From positions 1,284,372 through 1,348,371 of the forward strand of contig NZ_CP013141.1 in assembly GCF_001442535.1 (NCBI RefSeq): a stretch of 64,000 bases of DNA. The letters are read 5' to 3'. Position numbers and translations under genes: made by a program. Each line of letters begins with the position of its first letter. Within the stretch, counting starts at the first letter, position 1. A model generated the notes under the pieces. It was given only the letters and a program-made list of their open reading frames with translations. It did no database searches and had not been told where the DNA came from. This stretch comes from Lysobacter antibioticus. Lineage in GTDB: Bacteria > Pseudomonadota > Gammaproteobacteria > Xanthomonadales > Xanthomonadaceae. Below are positions 38,584-47,796 of this stretch, piece by piece.

Positions 38584-41493
38584 TCAAGCGTCCGCAGCGG
38601 TCTTCGTCTCCGGCTTCGCCGCCATCTCCGGGCTGATCTTCTCGATCGTATGCCGCAACTCGCGGCCCAGAATGACCTTGGCGTCCTTCGCCCAGGCGTC
38701 CAGGCGCTGGTCGAACGTCAGCTTGCCCTGGCTGTCCGGCCACACCAGCTTGAGCTCGCGCAGTTTCTGGATGAAGCCGCGGAACAGGGTCTTGTCGAAA
38801 AACTCGGGCGCTGCCGGCGCGTACAGCAGCGACAGGCGCTGGGCGGCGAGCTGGCACAGGCTTTCGAGTTCGCCGGCCGACATGGTGCCGGGGCCGTTCT
38901 TCACCAGCACCGAAATGGCGATGTAGTAGCGCTCGAAGGCCTGCTGCAAGGAATGGCCGATCGCGCGCAGACGGAACACTTCGTCGGTCTGGCCGGCGTT
39001 GCGGGCGAGGATGCCGCCGTCGTCGTCGCTGACCCGTTCGAGCAGGCCGGAACGGACGAACACGTCGACCGTGCGCACCAGGCGTTCGGCGAATTCGTCC
39101 TCGCTCCACGGCAGGAACAACTCGGCCTGCAGGAACGGATACACGCTGCGGCCCAGGCGCAACACGCCGGCCAGGCTCATGCGGCGGTTGTGCTGGAAGC
39201 AGCAGGCGATCCACGAGGCCGCGGTGAACAGGTGCAGCACGTTGTTGCGGAAATAGCTCAGCAGCACCGCCTTGTCGTCGCCGTCGACGCCGAGCACGTC
39301 GCCGAGCGGATGGGCGATGCGTTCGAGCACGTTGATCTCTTCGCCGTGGGCGACGATTTCCTGCGGCGTGTGCGGGGTGACGGTGACGCGGTCGGAATAC
39401 GGCAGCTCGGCCAGCAAAGTCTTGGACAGGGCGATCTGCGCAAGCAGGTCGGCCTCGCCCATCGCGTGCTTGGGCGTCGACAGCAAGGCCAGTGCAAGCA
39501 GATTAATCGGGTTGACGTCGGCGGCACGGTTGACGTTGACCTGGATCTGCTCGGCCACCGCATCCACGGTCGCCGACAGCCAGCTCGGCTTGTCTTCTTC
39601 GTCGAGCGGACGGCCGTCCCACTCGGGTGCGTGCAGGGCAAGCATGTCGTTGAGCCGGATCGGCTCGCCGAAATTCACCACCACTTGGCCGTAGTTGGAG
39701 CGCAGCACTTTGGGGATGCCCCACAGCAGCTGCCAGATCGATTCTTTTTCCTTCGGCTTGCCGGACAACTCGTCGAGGTAGCTGTTGCCCTCCATGAGCT
39801 TTTCGTAGCCGACGTAGATGGGCTGGAACAGCACCGGGCGGGTCGGCTGGCGCAGGAAGCCGCGCACCGTCATCACGATCATGCCGCCCTTCGGCGGCAG
39901 CAGACGGCCGGTGCGCGAACGCCCGCCTTCGATGAAGTACTCGATCGAATAGCCGCCCGAAACCAGTTGCGCGACGTACTCGCTGAGGATCGCCGAGTAC
40001 AGCGCGCTGCCGCGGATGCTGCGGCGGATGAAGAAGGCGCCGCCCTTGCGCAGGATGCTGCCGACCACCGGCAGGTTGAGGTTGATGCCGGCGACGATGT
40101 GCGGCGGCACGATGCCCTTGGTGTAGAGCAGGTAGCTCAGCAGCAGGTAGTCCATGTGGCTGCGATGGCAAGGCACGTAGACGACTTCGTGGCCGGGCGC
40201 GTCCTGCTTGAGCTGGTCGAGGTGATGCACCAGCACGCCGCGGTAGATGCGGTTCCACACCGGGGTCAGGATGAAGCTCAGCGAGCGCACCACCGGATGC
40301 GAATAGTCGGCGGCGATCTCGTAGGCCATGGCGTGGGCTTTCTTCCACGCTTCGGTGCTGTTGCTGCTGTCGCGACGGGCCTGGTCGGCGATGGCGTCCT
40401 TGACCGGTTCGGAAGCGAGCACGCGGTCGATCAGCATGCGCCGGGTCGACAGGTCGGGGCCGATCACCGCCGCGCGGATGCGGCGGAAGTGGGTGCGCAG
40501 CACGCGCGAGAGCTTGCGCACGGTGCGTTCGGACGGCAGGCCTTCGTCGACGATGCCGCGCAGCGACACCGGCGGCGAGAACCGCACCGTGGTGTGGCGG
40601 CCGTTGAGGGCGATCGCGAGCAGGCGGCGGAAGCGGCCGACCAGGGTCCAGTTTTCCGAGAACAACACCGAGAACCAACCGCTGCTGCGGTCCGGCGCAC
40701 GGCCGACGAAGATCGACACCGGCACCAGTTGCACGTCGAGCGCGGGGTCGTTGCGGTGCGCATCGAGCAGGCGCGCGAGCGAACCGGAGTGGGTCTTGGC
40801 CGAGGGCGGACCGGACGGCGCCAAAGTGCCGGCATGGCGCCGCGACAGCGCGACATAGGCGCGCTTGCGGCCGAGCGGGTCGCCCGGCAGCGGTTGCAGC
40901 GGCGACGGCAGGCCGCTCTCGCGGCAGGCGCGCTCCAGGATCAGCGCGTTCGACAGGCCGTAGTCTTCGAGTACGTAGCAGACCGGGCGGCCATGCCATT
41001 CCTCGGCGATGTGTTCGGACGGCGCCTTCGGCTCGATGCTCAGCGACACCCACGGCGCCATGATCTTGCCGAGCAGGCGCGCCCACCACGGGCGGTGCGC
41101 CGGCGGCGCGCCCGGACGCGACTCGCCGACAGCCGCAGGCGGCGGGGCGATCGGCAGTTCGGGCTGATCGGGCTCGGGCTCCGGCTCGGCGGGCGCAGGC
41201 TCGGGCTGGATCTCGTCGGCGGTTTCGGCGACGCGCTCGCTCATGGATTCGGCTTCGACGGCAGGTTCAACGGTGGACTCGACTGCGGGCTCGAACGCAG
41301 GTTCGGCGAGATCGTCGGCGGTCGCATTCGCGCGCTCGTCGGGCGCGACGACCGGTTCGGCATCGACCGGCTCAGCAGGCGCGTGTTCGGCGGAAGGATC
41401 CACGGCAGCGGCCGGGTCCGACGCGTCGACCGGCGTACGTGCGGAGTCGGCCGAAGCGGCGTCGGGGAAAGGCAGGGGCGTTTGTTTCGGCAT
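38584..41493 (-). CDS. plsB: Glycerol-3-phosphate 1-O-acyltransferase PlsB
   Basis: PlsB is the inner-membrane enzyme that acylates sn-glycerol-3-phosphate, the first step of phospholipid synthesis. From ATG 41493 it has 969 residues (an ATG at 41502 is an alternative), against about 807 in E. coli. The first 130 residues are a Pro/Ala/Glu/Asp-rich extension (PAEPEPEPDQPELPI). The acyltransferase core shows the HX4D motif HRSHMD at 443-448, then VGSILRKGGAFFIRRS, the FIEGGRSRTGRLLPPK glycerol-phosphate-binding block and a PIYVGYEKLMEG block. The C-terminal helical domain is complete. It is followed by repeats and not co-transcribed with the lipoprotein gene 120 bp upstream in any obvious way. 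Confidence 0.96.
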   Translation of the reverse strand: MPKQTPLPFPDAASADSARTPVDASDPAAAVDPSAEHAPAEPVDAEPVVAPDERANATADDLAEPAFEPAVESTVEPAVEAESMSERVAETADEIQPEPAPAEPEPEPDQPELPIAPPPAAVGESRPGAPPAHRPWWARLLGKIMAPWVSLSIEPKAPSEHIAEEWHGRPVCYVLEDYGLSNALILERACRESGLPSPLQPLPGDPLGRKRAYVALSRRHAGTLAPSGPPSAKTHSGSLARLLDAHRNDPALDVQLVPVSIFVGRAPDRSSGWFSVLFSENWTLVGRFRRLLAIALNGRHTTVRFSPPVSLRGIVDEGLPSERTVRKLSRVLRTHFRRIRAAVIGPDLSTRRMLIDRVLASEPVKDAIADQARRDSSNSTEAWKKAHAMAYEIAADYSHPVVRSLSFILTPVWNRIYRGVLVHHLDQLKQDAPGHEVVYVPCHRSHMDYLLLSYLLYTKGIVPPHIVAGINLNLPVVGSILRKGGAFFIRRSIRGSALYSAILSEYVAQLVSGGYSIEYFIEGGRSRTGRLLPPKGGMIVMTVRGFLRQPTRPVLFQPIYVGYEKLMEGNSYLDELSGKPKEKESIWQLLWGIPKVLRSNYGQVVVNFGEPIRLNDMLALHAPEWDGRPLDEEDKPSWLSATVDAVAEQIQVNVNRAADVNPINLLALALLSTPKHAMGEADLLAQIALSKTLLAELPYSDRVTVTPHTPQEIVAHGEEINVLERIAHPLGDVLGVDGDDKAVLLSYFRNNVLHLFTAASWIACCFQHNRRMSLAGVLRLGRSVYPFLQAELFLPWSEDEFAERLVRTVDVFVRSGLLERVSDDDGGILARNAGQTDEVFRLRAIGHSLQQAFERYYIAISVLVKNGPGTMSAGELESLCQLAAQRLSLLYAPAAPEFFDKTLFRGFIQKLRELKLVWPDSQGKLTFDQRLDAWAKDAKVILGRELRHTIEKISPEMAAKPETKTAADA

Positions 41494-41612
41494 CCCGATC
41501 ATTATGCCTATTCGGCTTCGACGCGCGCCTGACCTATCGGGCCGCCTGCACCGGGCCGTCCGCACTGGCCCGACAACTCGCCGACCGCCGCGAAACCCCG
41601 GCGGAGGCGGGC

Positions 41613-42593
41613 TCAGCGCGACGGCGCGGGGGTAGCCGGGGCGGTCGCCTGCAACGGCTTGCCCTTGGTCGCGGCATTCACCTGCAGCGGCTTGCCTTCG
41701 GCTGCCGCTGGCGGCTCCACCCGCGTCGGCTTCGGCGGTGCCTGCGCTTCGGTCTCGGCGTGGCGCAGCACGTCGCTGAGGTACCAGCGGCCGTCGCGGC
41801 GCTCGACCAGAACGTAGGCATCGACCGCTTCGCCAGCGAGCTCGTAACGCAGCCGCACCCGCGCGGTATCGCCGGTCTGCTCGGCCAGGCTGGTCTGCAC
41901 GCTGGCGAGGGCGGCGTCGAGGTTGAGGCCATAGCCGTTCACGACCTGCTTGAGCCGCTCGACGAAGGGCCCGAGCCGGCGCAGGCTGCGGTCCATGCCG
42001 GTACGGGCGAAGGCGTCCGGCGCCGCCAGTCCGGTCGCTCGTGCGGCCGACACCAGTTGCGGAATCGCCACCCGCGCCCGCGCCGAATCGCCGAGCGGCG
42101 CCGCCTGCGCCCAGGCACTCATCGCCGCGATCAACTGGGCATGGTGGTCGCGCTCGGTATCGCTGTAGCCGGCCTCGCTGCGCACGTACTGAATCGCGAA
42201 CAGGCCCATGGTCTTGGCCGCCGAGTGCAGCTCCTTGTCGGCGCCGGCGAACTGGCGACGGTAGGTCGCGACCAGGGTACGTTCGGCGTCCTGCGCGGCC
42301 AGCGCGGCGATGAAGCTCGGGAAACGGTCGTCCAGCGGCAGCTCGGTCAGGGGCCAGACCGTGCGGCCTTCGCGCCAGGCCGTCTCGAGGCGGGCATGCA
42401 ACTGCGGCGGCACGGCATGGCGGGCGTAGGCGGCCAGGTCGTTGCGGCGCAGGTCGGCGACCAACTGGGTCACGGCCTGGGCCGGCAGGGTCGGGATCGG
42501 ATCGGCAGGCGGCGCTTCGCGCTCGCAGCCGGCCGCCGCCAACAGGGCAACGGTCGACAGCAGCGCGGTGCAGGCGCGTCGGACGATGGACAT
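41613..42593 (-). CDS. Hypothetical lipoprotein
   Basis: The ATG at 42593 gives 326 residues. The signal peptide MSIVRRACTALLSTVALLAAAGCERE has a lipobox (AAGC, Cys at 23). The mature protein is mostly helical with no known motif. It contains AVTQLVADLRRNDLAAYARHAVPPQLHARLE near 45-76 and a domain ending YVLVERRDGRWYLSDVLRHAE, which resembles SnoaL/lumazine-like accessory folds. A low-complexity tail carries the repeated phrase KGKPLQ(V/A) twice. It lies upstream of plsB on the same strand (gap 119 bp). The divergent pilus operon shares its upstream region, so the Clp-type site at 42736 could affect it too. Confidence 0.7.
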   Translation of the reverse strand: MSIVRRACTALLSTVALLAAAGCEREAPPADPIPTLPAQAVTQLVADLRRNDLAAYARHAVPPQLHARLETAWREGRTVWPLTELPLDDRFPSFIAALAAQDAERTLVATYRRQFAGADKELHSAAKTMGLFAIQYVRSEAGYSDTERDHHAQLIAAMSAWAQAAPLGDSARARVAIPQLVSAARATGLAAPDAFARTGMDRSLRRLGPFVERLKQVVNGYGLNLDAALASVQTSLAEQTGDTARVRLRYELAGEAVDAYVLVERRDGRWYLSDVLRHAETEAQAPPKPTRVEPPAAAEGKPLQVNAATKGKPLQATAPATPAPSR

Positions 42594-42684
42594 CGGGTGC
42601 GGCTCCCCAGTCGCGGACGGGCATCTTGGCGGCGCACTCCGGCCGACACAAGCCATCCACCCGGGCATCGCCAAGAAAGCACAT

Positions 42685-42707
42685 TAGTTGACGCATTACG
42701 TCGACTA
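42685..42707. promoter_or_regulatory. Inverted repeat in the lipoprotein/pilus divergent region
   Basis: TAGTTGACG (42685-42693) and CGTCGACTA (42699-42707) enclose CATTA; the arms match at eight of nine positions. It lies in a locally AT-rich 325-base divergent intergenic region, upstream of the lipoprotein start by about 92 bp. This is a possible dimeric regulator site; no named consensus was recognised. Confidence 0.4.
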
Positions 42708-42735
42708 GCGCTCATTTTCGGTGTGACGATAAAAC

Positions 42736-42751
42736 TGTGATTTACATCACA
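42736..42751. promoter_or_regulatory. Perfect CRP/Clp-type site TGTGA-N6-TCACA
   Basis: TGTGATTTACATCACA at 42736-42751 is a perfect symmetric CRP-family core (TGTGA, six bases, TCACA). It lies 167 bp before the start of the first pilin gene and 142 bp before the lipoprotein start in the opposite direction. Xanthomonads carry Clp, the CRP homologue that uses this consensus and answers c-di-GMP. Regulation of the pilus operon by Clp is therefore the natural inference. Confidence 0.8.
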
Positions 42752-42918
42752 AAAATAGATCTGAACAGGCCTTAGCACATATTCGTGACTACGATCACTC
42801 TGTGTCCGTTTATGTCCGACTACTGTGCCCTGAATGGCATGTTTTATGCGTTCTTAACAGGCAGATCCGGCAAAAACGCCGGACCGTCAGAGCGCGATTA
42901 GCGCAGGAGCACCGATCC

Positions 42919-43419
42919 ATGCGTCTTTCCCCGACCCGTCTGCTCGCAGCCTTACTCGTAGCCGGCATCGCGCCGGCTTACGCCGCCGATGACAGCACCC
43001 AGTTCGATGTCACCATCACCATCACCAGCACCTGCGACATCCACACCGTCGCCGCCACCGACGTCAATTTCGGCACCGTCGCCTCGAACGCGACCAACGT
43101 CGACCAGCAGGGCCAGCTGACCGTGAACTGCACGCCGGGCACGGCCTATACGATCGCGCTCGACAACGGCCAGAACGGCGCCGACGTCAACAGCCGGGCG
43201 ATGAGCGACGGCACCAACGAAGTGCCCTATCAGCTCTATCGCGCCGCCGCGCGCGGCGCCGGCGACGTCTGGGGCAGCACCACCGGTGGCGGCGGCAACG
43301 TCCTTGCAGGCAGCGGCACGGGTGCGGCCCAGAACCTGCCGGTCTACGGCAGGACGCCGAGCGCCAACTTTCCCGCTGCTACTTACAATGACGTGGTAAC
43401 CGCCACGGTGACCTACTGA
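42919..43419 (+). CDS. Spore coat U domain pilin (Csu-type major subunit)
   Basis: The ATG at 42919, with AGGAG 9 bases upstream, gives 166 residues. The signal peptide is MRLSPTRLLAALLVAGIAPAYA. The spore coat U domain (SCPU, archaic chaperone-usher pilin) follows, with FDVTITITSTCDI at the N-terminus and paired cysteines. The terminal block PVYGRTPSANFPAATYNDVVTATVTY is the donor strand/C-terminal signature, with NFGTVASNATNVDQQGQLTVNCTPG in the middle. It is the first gene of the operon of pilin, chaperone, usher and tip adhesin, and sits 14 bp from the chaperone gene. Confidence 0.93.
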   Translation: MRLSPTRLLAALLVAGIAPAYAADDSTQFDVTITITSTCDIHTVAATDVNFGTVASNATNVDQQGQLTVNCTPGTAYTIALDNGQNGADVNSRAMSDGTNEVPYQLYRAAARGAGDVWGSTTGGGGNVLAGSGTGAAQNLPVYGRTPSANFPAATYNDVVTATVTY

Positions 43420-43433
43420 CCGGGGAGGGAGAG

Positions 43434-44186
43434 ATGAGCGGCCGCCGGCTCCCGCATGCCGTCCGTGCCGCTCTCGCCATCGCGGCCGTATGGGGCGTGC
43501 TCGCGATGGCACCGGCGGTTGCGGCCGGGCTCCAGGTCACGCCCACCTCGCTGACCCTGCAGGCCAAGCAGAGCGCTGACGGGCTGTGGCTCAGCAACAC
43601 CGGCAGCAAGCCACTGCAGGCCCAGGTCCGGGTGTACCGCTGGACTCAGGAAAACGACCAAGAACGCTACGAAGCCACGCGCGCGCTGGCGATCAGTCCG
43701 CCGATGCTGGAACTGGCGCCCGGGGCGCGGCAGTTGCTGCGGGTGATCCGGCTCGGCGCACCGCCCGCCGCCGAAGAAAGTTATCGATTGATCGTCGACG
43801 AACTGCCGCCCGGCGATCAGGACCGCCCGGCCGGCCTGCAGTTCGTACTGCGCTATTCGGTGCCGGTGTTCCTCGCTCCGCCGGGGGACGCGGCCCTCGC
43901 ACCCGAGCTGCGCGCGCAACTGAGCTTCGAAGGCGAACAAGCGCGCCTGAGCGTGCACAACCGCGGCGGCCAGCATGCGCAGCTGGCCGATCTGGTATTC
44001 GTCGATGCGCAGGGAGGCCGTCATGCGATCGCGTCGGGCCTGTTCGGTTACGCCCTGGCCGGCCAGCGCATGCGTTGGCCGTTGGCGGCGCCGGCCGAGT
44101 TGCTGCGCGGTCCGGGCACGTTCAAGGCGAGGATCAATGGCGAATCGACCGAGCGGACACTGGCGCTGGACCCGCCGGCTCGCTGA
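43434..44186 (+). CDS. Archaic (Csu-type) pilus chaperone
   Basis: This 250-residue periplasmic chaperone has a signal peptide (ending AVAAG near 32). An N-terminal Ig-like domain includes LQVTPTSLTLQAKQSADGLWLSNTGSKPLQAQVRVYRW (split, 33-70) and the family block LAISPPMLELAPGARQLLRVIRL. The second domain includes YSVPVFL and GGQHAQLADLVF. The strand LAISPPMLELAPGARQLLRV carries the conserved Pro-Pro and the Arg that binds pilin C-termini. It donates a G1 strand to SCPU pilins. Its 3' end overlaps the usher start by 50 bp. Confidence 0.93.
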   Translation: MSGRRLPHAVRAALAIAAVWGVLAMAPAVAAGLQVTPTSLTLQAKQSADGLWLSNTGSKPLQAQVRVYRWTQENDQERYEATRALAISPPMLELAPGARQLLRVIRLGAPPAAEESYRLIVDELPPGDQDRPAGLQFVLRYSVPVFLAPPGDAALAPELRAQLSFEGEQARLSVHNRGGQHAQLADLVFVDAQGGRHAIASGLFGYALAGQRMRWPLAAPAELLRGPGTFKARINGESTERTLALDPPAR

Positions 44187-46527
44187 AGCCATGTCCGCCG
44201 GCCTGCTCCTGGCATCGCCTGCGAGCCATGCGGCGGACCTGCCGCCGTTGATCCTGGCCCGCGCCGGCGAGAGCAATGCCGCCAGCGCACCGCTGCAGCT
44301 CTATCTCGAAGTCAGCCTCAACCAGACCGCCTACGGCACGCCGCAGCCGTTCGAGCTGCGCGACGGCCATTTATTCGCCAGCGTCGCCACCCTGCGCCAG
44401 ATCGGCTTCGTTCTGGAGGGTCGCACCGACGCCGAATCGGTCGCGCCCGACAGCCTGGATGGCGTCAGCGTGCGCTACGACGCTTCGCTGCAACGCGTGG
44501 CGATCGATGCGCCGCTGTCGCTGCTGTCGTTGGCGACCACGCGCCTCAACGCACCGGGCACCGACATCCCCACCGCGAGCGCGTCGCCCGGCCTGTTGTT
44601 CAACTACGACCTGTACAGCAGCCGCGACGACCACAGCGACAGCACCAGCGCCTTCGCCGAACTGCGCGTGTTCGGCATGGGCCGCGGCGTCTTCAGCCAG
44701 ACCGCGGTCACCCGCAGCCAACGCAGCGAGGACGAACCGCGGCGGACCGATTCGGTGCGCCTGGACAGCAGTTGGCGCTGGTCCTCGCCGGCCTCGATGC
44801 TCAGCGTCAGCGTCGGCGACGTAATCAGCGGCCAGCTCGACTGGACCCGCCCGCTGCGCCTGGGCGGTGTGCGCATCGGCCGCGACTTCGGCCTGCAGCC
44901 GTATCGCATTACCACCCCGCTGCCGACCTTCGTCGGCGAAGTTGCGGTGCCGTCGGCGGTGGACCTGTACGTCAACGGCATCCGCCAGTACAGCGGCGAA
45001 CTGCCGCCGGGGCCGTTCCAGCTCGCGACCATCCCCGGCATCACCGGCGCCGGCAACGCGCAACTGGTCGTCACCGACGCCTTCGGCCGCACCCGCCAAC
45101 TCGACTTTCCGTTCTATGCCGCGCAACAGCTGCTCGCCAAGGGTTTGTCGGATTGGTCGCTGAGCCTGGGCCTGGTGCGCGAGGACTACGCGTTGCGTTC
45201 GTTCGCCTACGGCAGCGAACCGCTCGCCAGCGCCGATCTACGCTACGGCGTCAGCGACAACTTCACCGTCGAGGCGCATGCCGAAGGCGGCGACAGCGTG
45301 GTCAACGGCGGGCTCGGCGCGGTCTGGCTGCTCGGCGGCGCCGGCGTATTCAGCGCCTCGCTCGCGCATGGACAGGACCGCAACGACTCCGGCTGGCTGT
45401 ACGCCGCCGCCTACAACTGGAGCAACGGCCGCTTCAACATCTCCGCCGACACCCAACGCACGCATGGCGAATACCGCGACGTGGCCTCGCGCTATGGCCA
45501 AGCCCCGGCGCGGGTCAGCGAACGCGCGGTGGCGAGCTGGAACGACACCCGCCTGGGCAGCTTGGGCCTGAGCTACGTGCGCCTGATCTATCGCGACGAA
45601 ACCCCGGCCCGCTACGGCAGCGCGACCTGGAGCCGCAACTTCAAGAGCGGCGCGTCGCTGAGCCTGTCGTACAACCAGAACCTGGACCGCTCCGAGGACC
45701 GCAACATCTACCTCGGCTTCTCGATGAACTTCGATCGGCAACTGCAACTCAGCGCTTCGCTGCAGCGCAACCGCGGTCGCGACCAGGCCGTACTCGACCT
45801 GAGCCGGCCGCTGCCCGGCGACGGCGGCTTCGGCTGGCGCCTGCAGGCGCGCGGCGGCGACGGCGAGGAAGGCGGCCTGGCCGAAGCCGGCTGGCTGACT
45901 TCGTATGGACGCTACAGCCTCGGCTTCGCGCGTCAGGGCGACGTCGATTACGGCTACGCCAGCGCCAGCGGCTCGCTGGTGTGGATGGGCGGCCATGTCT
46001 TCGCCGCGCGCAACGTCAGCGATGCCTTCGCGGTGGTCTCGACCGGCCGCGCCGACGTGCCGGTGCTGCTCGAAAACCGACCGATCGGCCGCACCGACCG
46101 CGACGGCATGCTGCTGGTGACGCCGCTCAATGCCTGGCAACGCAACCGCATCGCCATCGACCCGATGGAACTGCCGGCCGACCTGCGCCTGGACCGGGTC
46201 GAGGTGCAGGCCACGCCGCAGGACCGTTCCGGCACCTTGGTGCGCTTCGGCATCGAACAAGTGCGCGCCGCGGTGTTGGTGCTGCAGGACGACCACGGCG
46301 AGGCCCTGCCGCTCGGCAGCCGCGTGCATCTGGACTCGGACTCGAATTCGGGTGCGAGCGCGGTCGTCGGTTACGACGGCGAGACTTATCTGGACACCTT
46401 GCAGGAACTCAACACGGTGCGCGTCGATACCCCCGACGGTTCCTGCAGCGTGCGCTTCGCGTATCCGGCCGGCGGCGGCGTGCCGCGCATCGGCCCCTTG
46501 ATCTGCCAGAGGCAGGTATCGCCATGA
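44137..46527 (+). CDS. Outer-membrane usher of the archaic chaperone-usher pilus
   Basis: From ATG 44137 it has 796 residues, with the start inside the chaperone gene. A basic n-region (MANRPSGHWRWTRRLAEAMS) and hydrophobic core GLLLASPASHA form a good signal peptide; GAGG precedes the ATG. It has the FimD/PapC-type layout. An N-terminal chaperone-binding domain (YLEVSLNQTAYG, LATLRQIGF-like block) is followed by a 24-strand barrel with VPSAVDLYVNGIRQYSGELPPGPF and IPGITGAGNAQLVVTDAFGR, which is the plug region. The C-terminal beta domains end GSCSVRFAYPAGGGVPRIGPLIC. It assembles and secretes pilins. The stop overlaps the adhesin start by 4 bp. Confidence 0.95.
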   Translation: MANRPSGHWRWTRRLAEAMSAGLLLASPASHAADLPPLILARAGESNAASAPLQLYLEVSLNQTAYGTPQPFELRDGHLFASVATLRQIGFVLEGRTDAESVAPDSLDGVSVRYDASLQRVAIDAPLSLLSLATTRLNAPGTDIPTASASPGLLFNYDLYSSRDDHSDSTSAFAELRVFGMGRGVFSQTAVTRSQRSEDEPRRTDSVRLDSSWRWSSPASMLSVSVGDVISGQLDWTRPLRLGGVRIGRDFGLQPYRITTPLPTFVGEVAVPSAVDLYVNGIRQYSGELPPGPFQLATIPGITGAGNAQLVVTDAFGRTRQLDFPFYAAQQLLAKGLSDWSLSLGLVREDYALRSFAYGSEPLASADLRYGVSDNFTVEAHAEGGDSVVNGGLGAVWLLGGAGVFSASLAHGQDRNDSGWLYAAAYNWSNGRFNISADTQRTHGEYRDVASRYGQAPARVSERAVASWNDTRLGSLGLSYVRLIYRDETPARYGSATWSRNFKSGASLSLSYNQNLDRSEDRNIYLGFSMNFDRQLQLSASLQRNRGRDQAVLDLSRPLPGDGGFGWRLQARGGDGEEGGLAEAGWLTSYGRYSLGFARQGDVDYGYASASGSLVWMGGHVFAARNVSDAFAVVSTGRADVPVLLENRPIGRTDRDGMLLVTPLNAWQRNRIAIDPMELPADLRLDRVEVQATPQDRSGTLVRFGIEQVRAAVLVLQDDHGEALPLGSRVHLDSDSNSGASAVVGYDGETYLDTLQELNTVRVDTPDGSCSVRFAYPAGGGVPRIGPLICQRQVSP

Positions 46528-47537
46528 ATCGCCTGCACGCCGTAGCGCTGTGCTTGATGTTGATGCTGCCGCTGTTCGCGCGTCCCGCATCGGCAGCGAC
46601 CACCTGCACCGGCAGCATGACCAATCTGAATTTCGCCGCGACCAGCGGCGGCGTTACCGACGCCACCGCGACGTTCAGCGTGACCTGCAACACCTTCGGC
46701 CTGTCCCTGCTCGCCAATGCCAGGGTCAATATGTGCGTGAGCATCTTCAGCGGCACCGATGGAGGCGGCACGCTCAATCCGCGCCGTCTGATCAACACCT
46801 TCAGCGATCCAATGAACATGCAGCTCTACACCGACGCCGCACGCACGGCGATATGGGGCGCACGTGGCAACGCCACCGTGCCCAATCCGGTGCTACTGCA
46901 ATTTACCTACTCCGTACCGGTACTCGGCGGCAGCGAAACACAGAACGTCACCTTGTACGGCCGCATCCCGGCCCAGACCGGGCTCAACGCCGGCACTTAC
47001 GTCAATCGTTTCACTGCAGCTACCGACACCTTGATCGAGTTCCGCTATGCCGAACAGCTGCTCGGCACCCCGCCGATGCCGGCGTCGTGCACTTCCGGCG
47101 GCAGCGCCGGCACCTCCAGCCAATTCCCCTTCACCGTCAACGGCTCGGTGCCGAACAGCTGCACACTCACGCCCAAGCCGGTGCCGAATATGGCCTTCGG
47201 CAGCGTGCCCGGCCCGATCACCTCGAACGTCGACCAGACCACCTCGATCGGCCTGGTCTGCAGCGGCCGTACCGCCTGGCAGATCGGCCTCAACAACGGC
47301 CTCTACGCCAGCGGCGCGACCCGACGCATGCGCAACGGCGCCGGCCAGTTCGTGGTCTACGAGTTGTATCGCAACAGCCCGCGCACGCAGCGCTGGGGCA
47401 ACACCCTCGGCAGCGACACCTTGACCGGCACCGGTACCGGCACGTCGCAATCGCTGCCGGTCTACGGCCGTGTCGGCGCGCAAACGCCGAGCATCGGCAG
47501 CTACAGCGACACCATCACGGTGACGGTGACGTACTGA
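46524..47537 (+). CDS. Two-domain spore coat U tip adhesin (CsuE-like)
   Basis: The ATG lies in the ATGA overlap with the usher. The protein has 337 residues with a signal peptide (MNRLHAVALCLMLMLPLFARPASAA) and two SCPU domains in tandem. The first (about 26-185) has TCTGSMTNLNF, NVTLYGRIPAQTGLNAGTY and a donor-like end. The second (about 190-337) ends QSLPVYGRVGAQTPSIGSYSDTITVTVTY. This two-domain layout is that of tip subunits (CsuE) in archaic pili. It is the last gene of the operon. A hairpin follows at 47611-47631. Confidence 0.92.
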   Translation: MNRLHAVALCLMLMLPLFARPASAATTCTGSMTNLNFAATSGGVTDATATFSVTCNTFGLSLLANARVNMCVSIFSGTDGGGTLNPRRLINTFSDPMNMQLYTDAARTAIWGARGNATVPNPVLLQFTYSVPVLGGSETQNVTLYGRIPAQTGLNAGTYVNRFTAATDTLIEFRYAEQLLGTPPMPASCTSGGSAGTSSQFPFTVNGSVPNSCTLTPKPVPNMAFGSVPGPITSNVDQTTSIGLVCSGRTAWQIGLNNGLYASGATRRMRNGAGQFVVYELYRNSPRTQRWGNTLGSDTLTGTGTGTSQSLPVYGRVGAQTPSIGSYSDTITVTVTY

Positions 47538-47600
47538 ATGCATTGCCGATCGATCGCGAGGCGCGCGATGCACGATGTGTGGCCGCAGGATGCGTAAAGG

Positions 47601-47631
47601 AAAAAAGAAAAAGGAGGCGCGAGGCCTCCTT
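47601..47631 (-). terminator. Terminator of the acid phosphatase gene, also facing the pilus operon
   Basis: Arms AAGGAGGC (47611-47618) and GCCTCCTT (47624-47631) form the hairpin, with a long A-rich run before them that becomes a T-run on the minus strand. It lies between convergent genes. On the plus strand the hairpin follows the tip adhesin by about 75 bp without a good T-tail. A second hairpin CCGGCTTGCGCCGG lies at 47637-47650. Confidence 0.8.
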
Positions 47632-47796
47632 CAAACCGGCTTGCGCCGGAAGATTACGAGTTGTGGCATGGCCCCGGCTGGCACCGGGATGGGCGCAGCC
47701 TAACGCCGCACCAAAGTTAATGCAACACCTGAAGTATTGCGATGTAACTTATTGATTTTAATTGACGGGTAATCGCCAACGCCCCTGAGACTGCGC

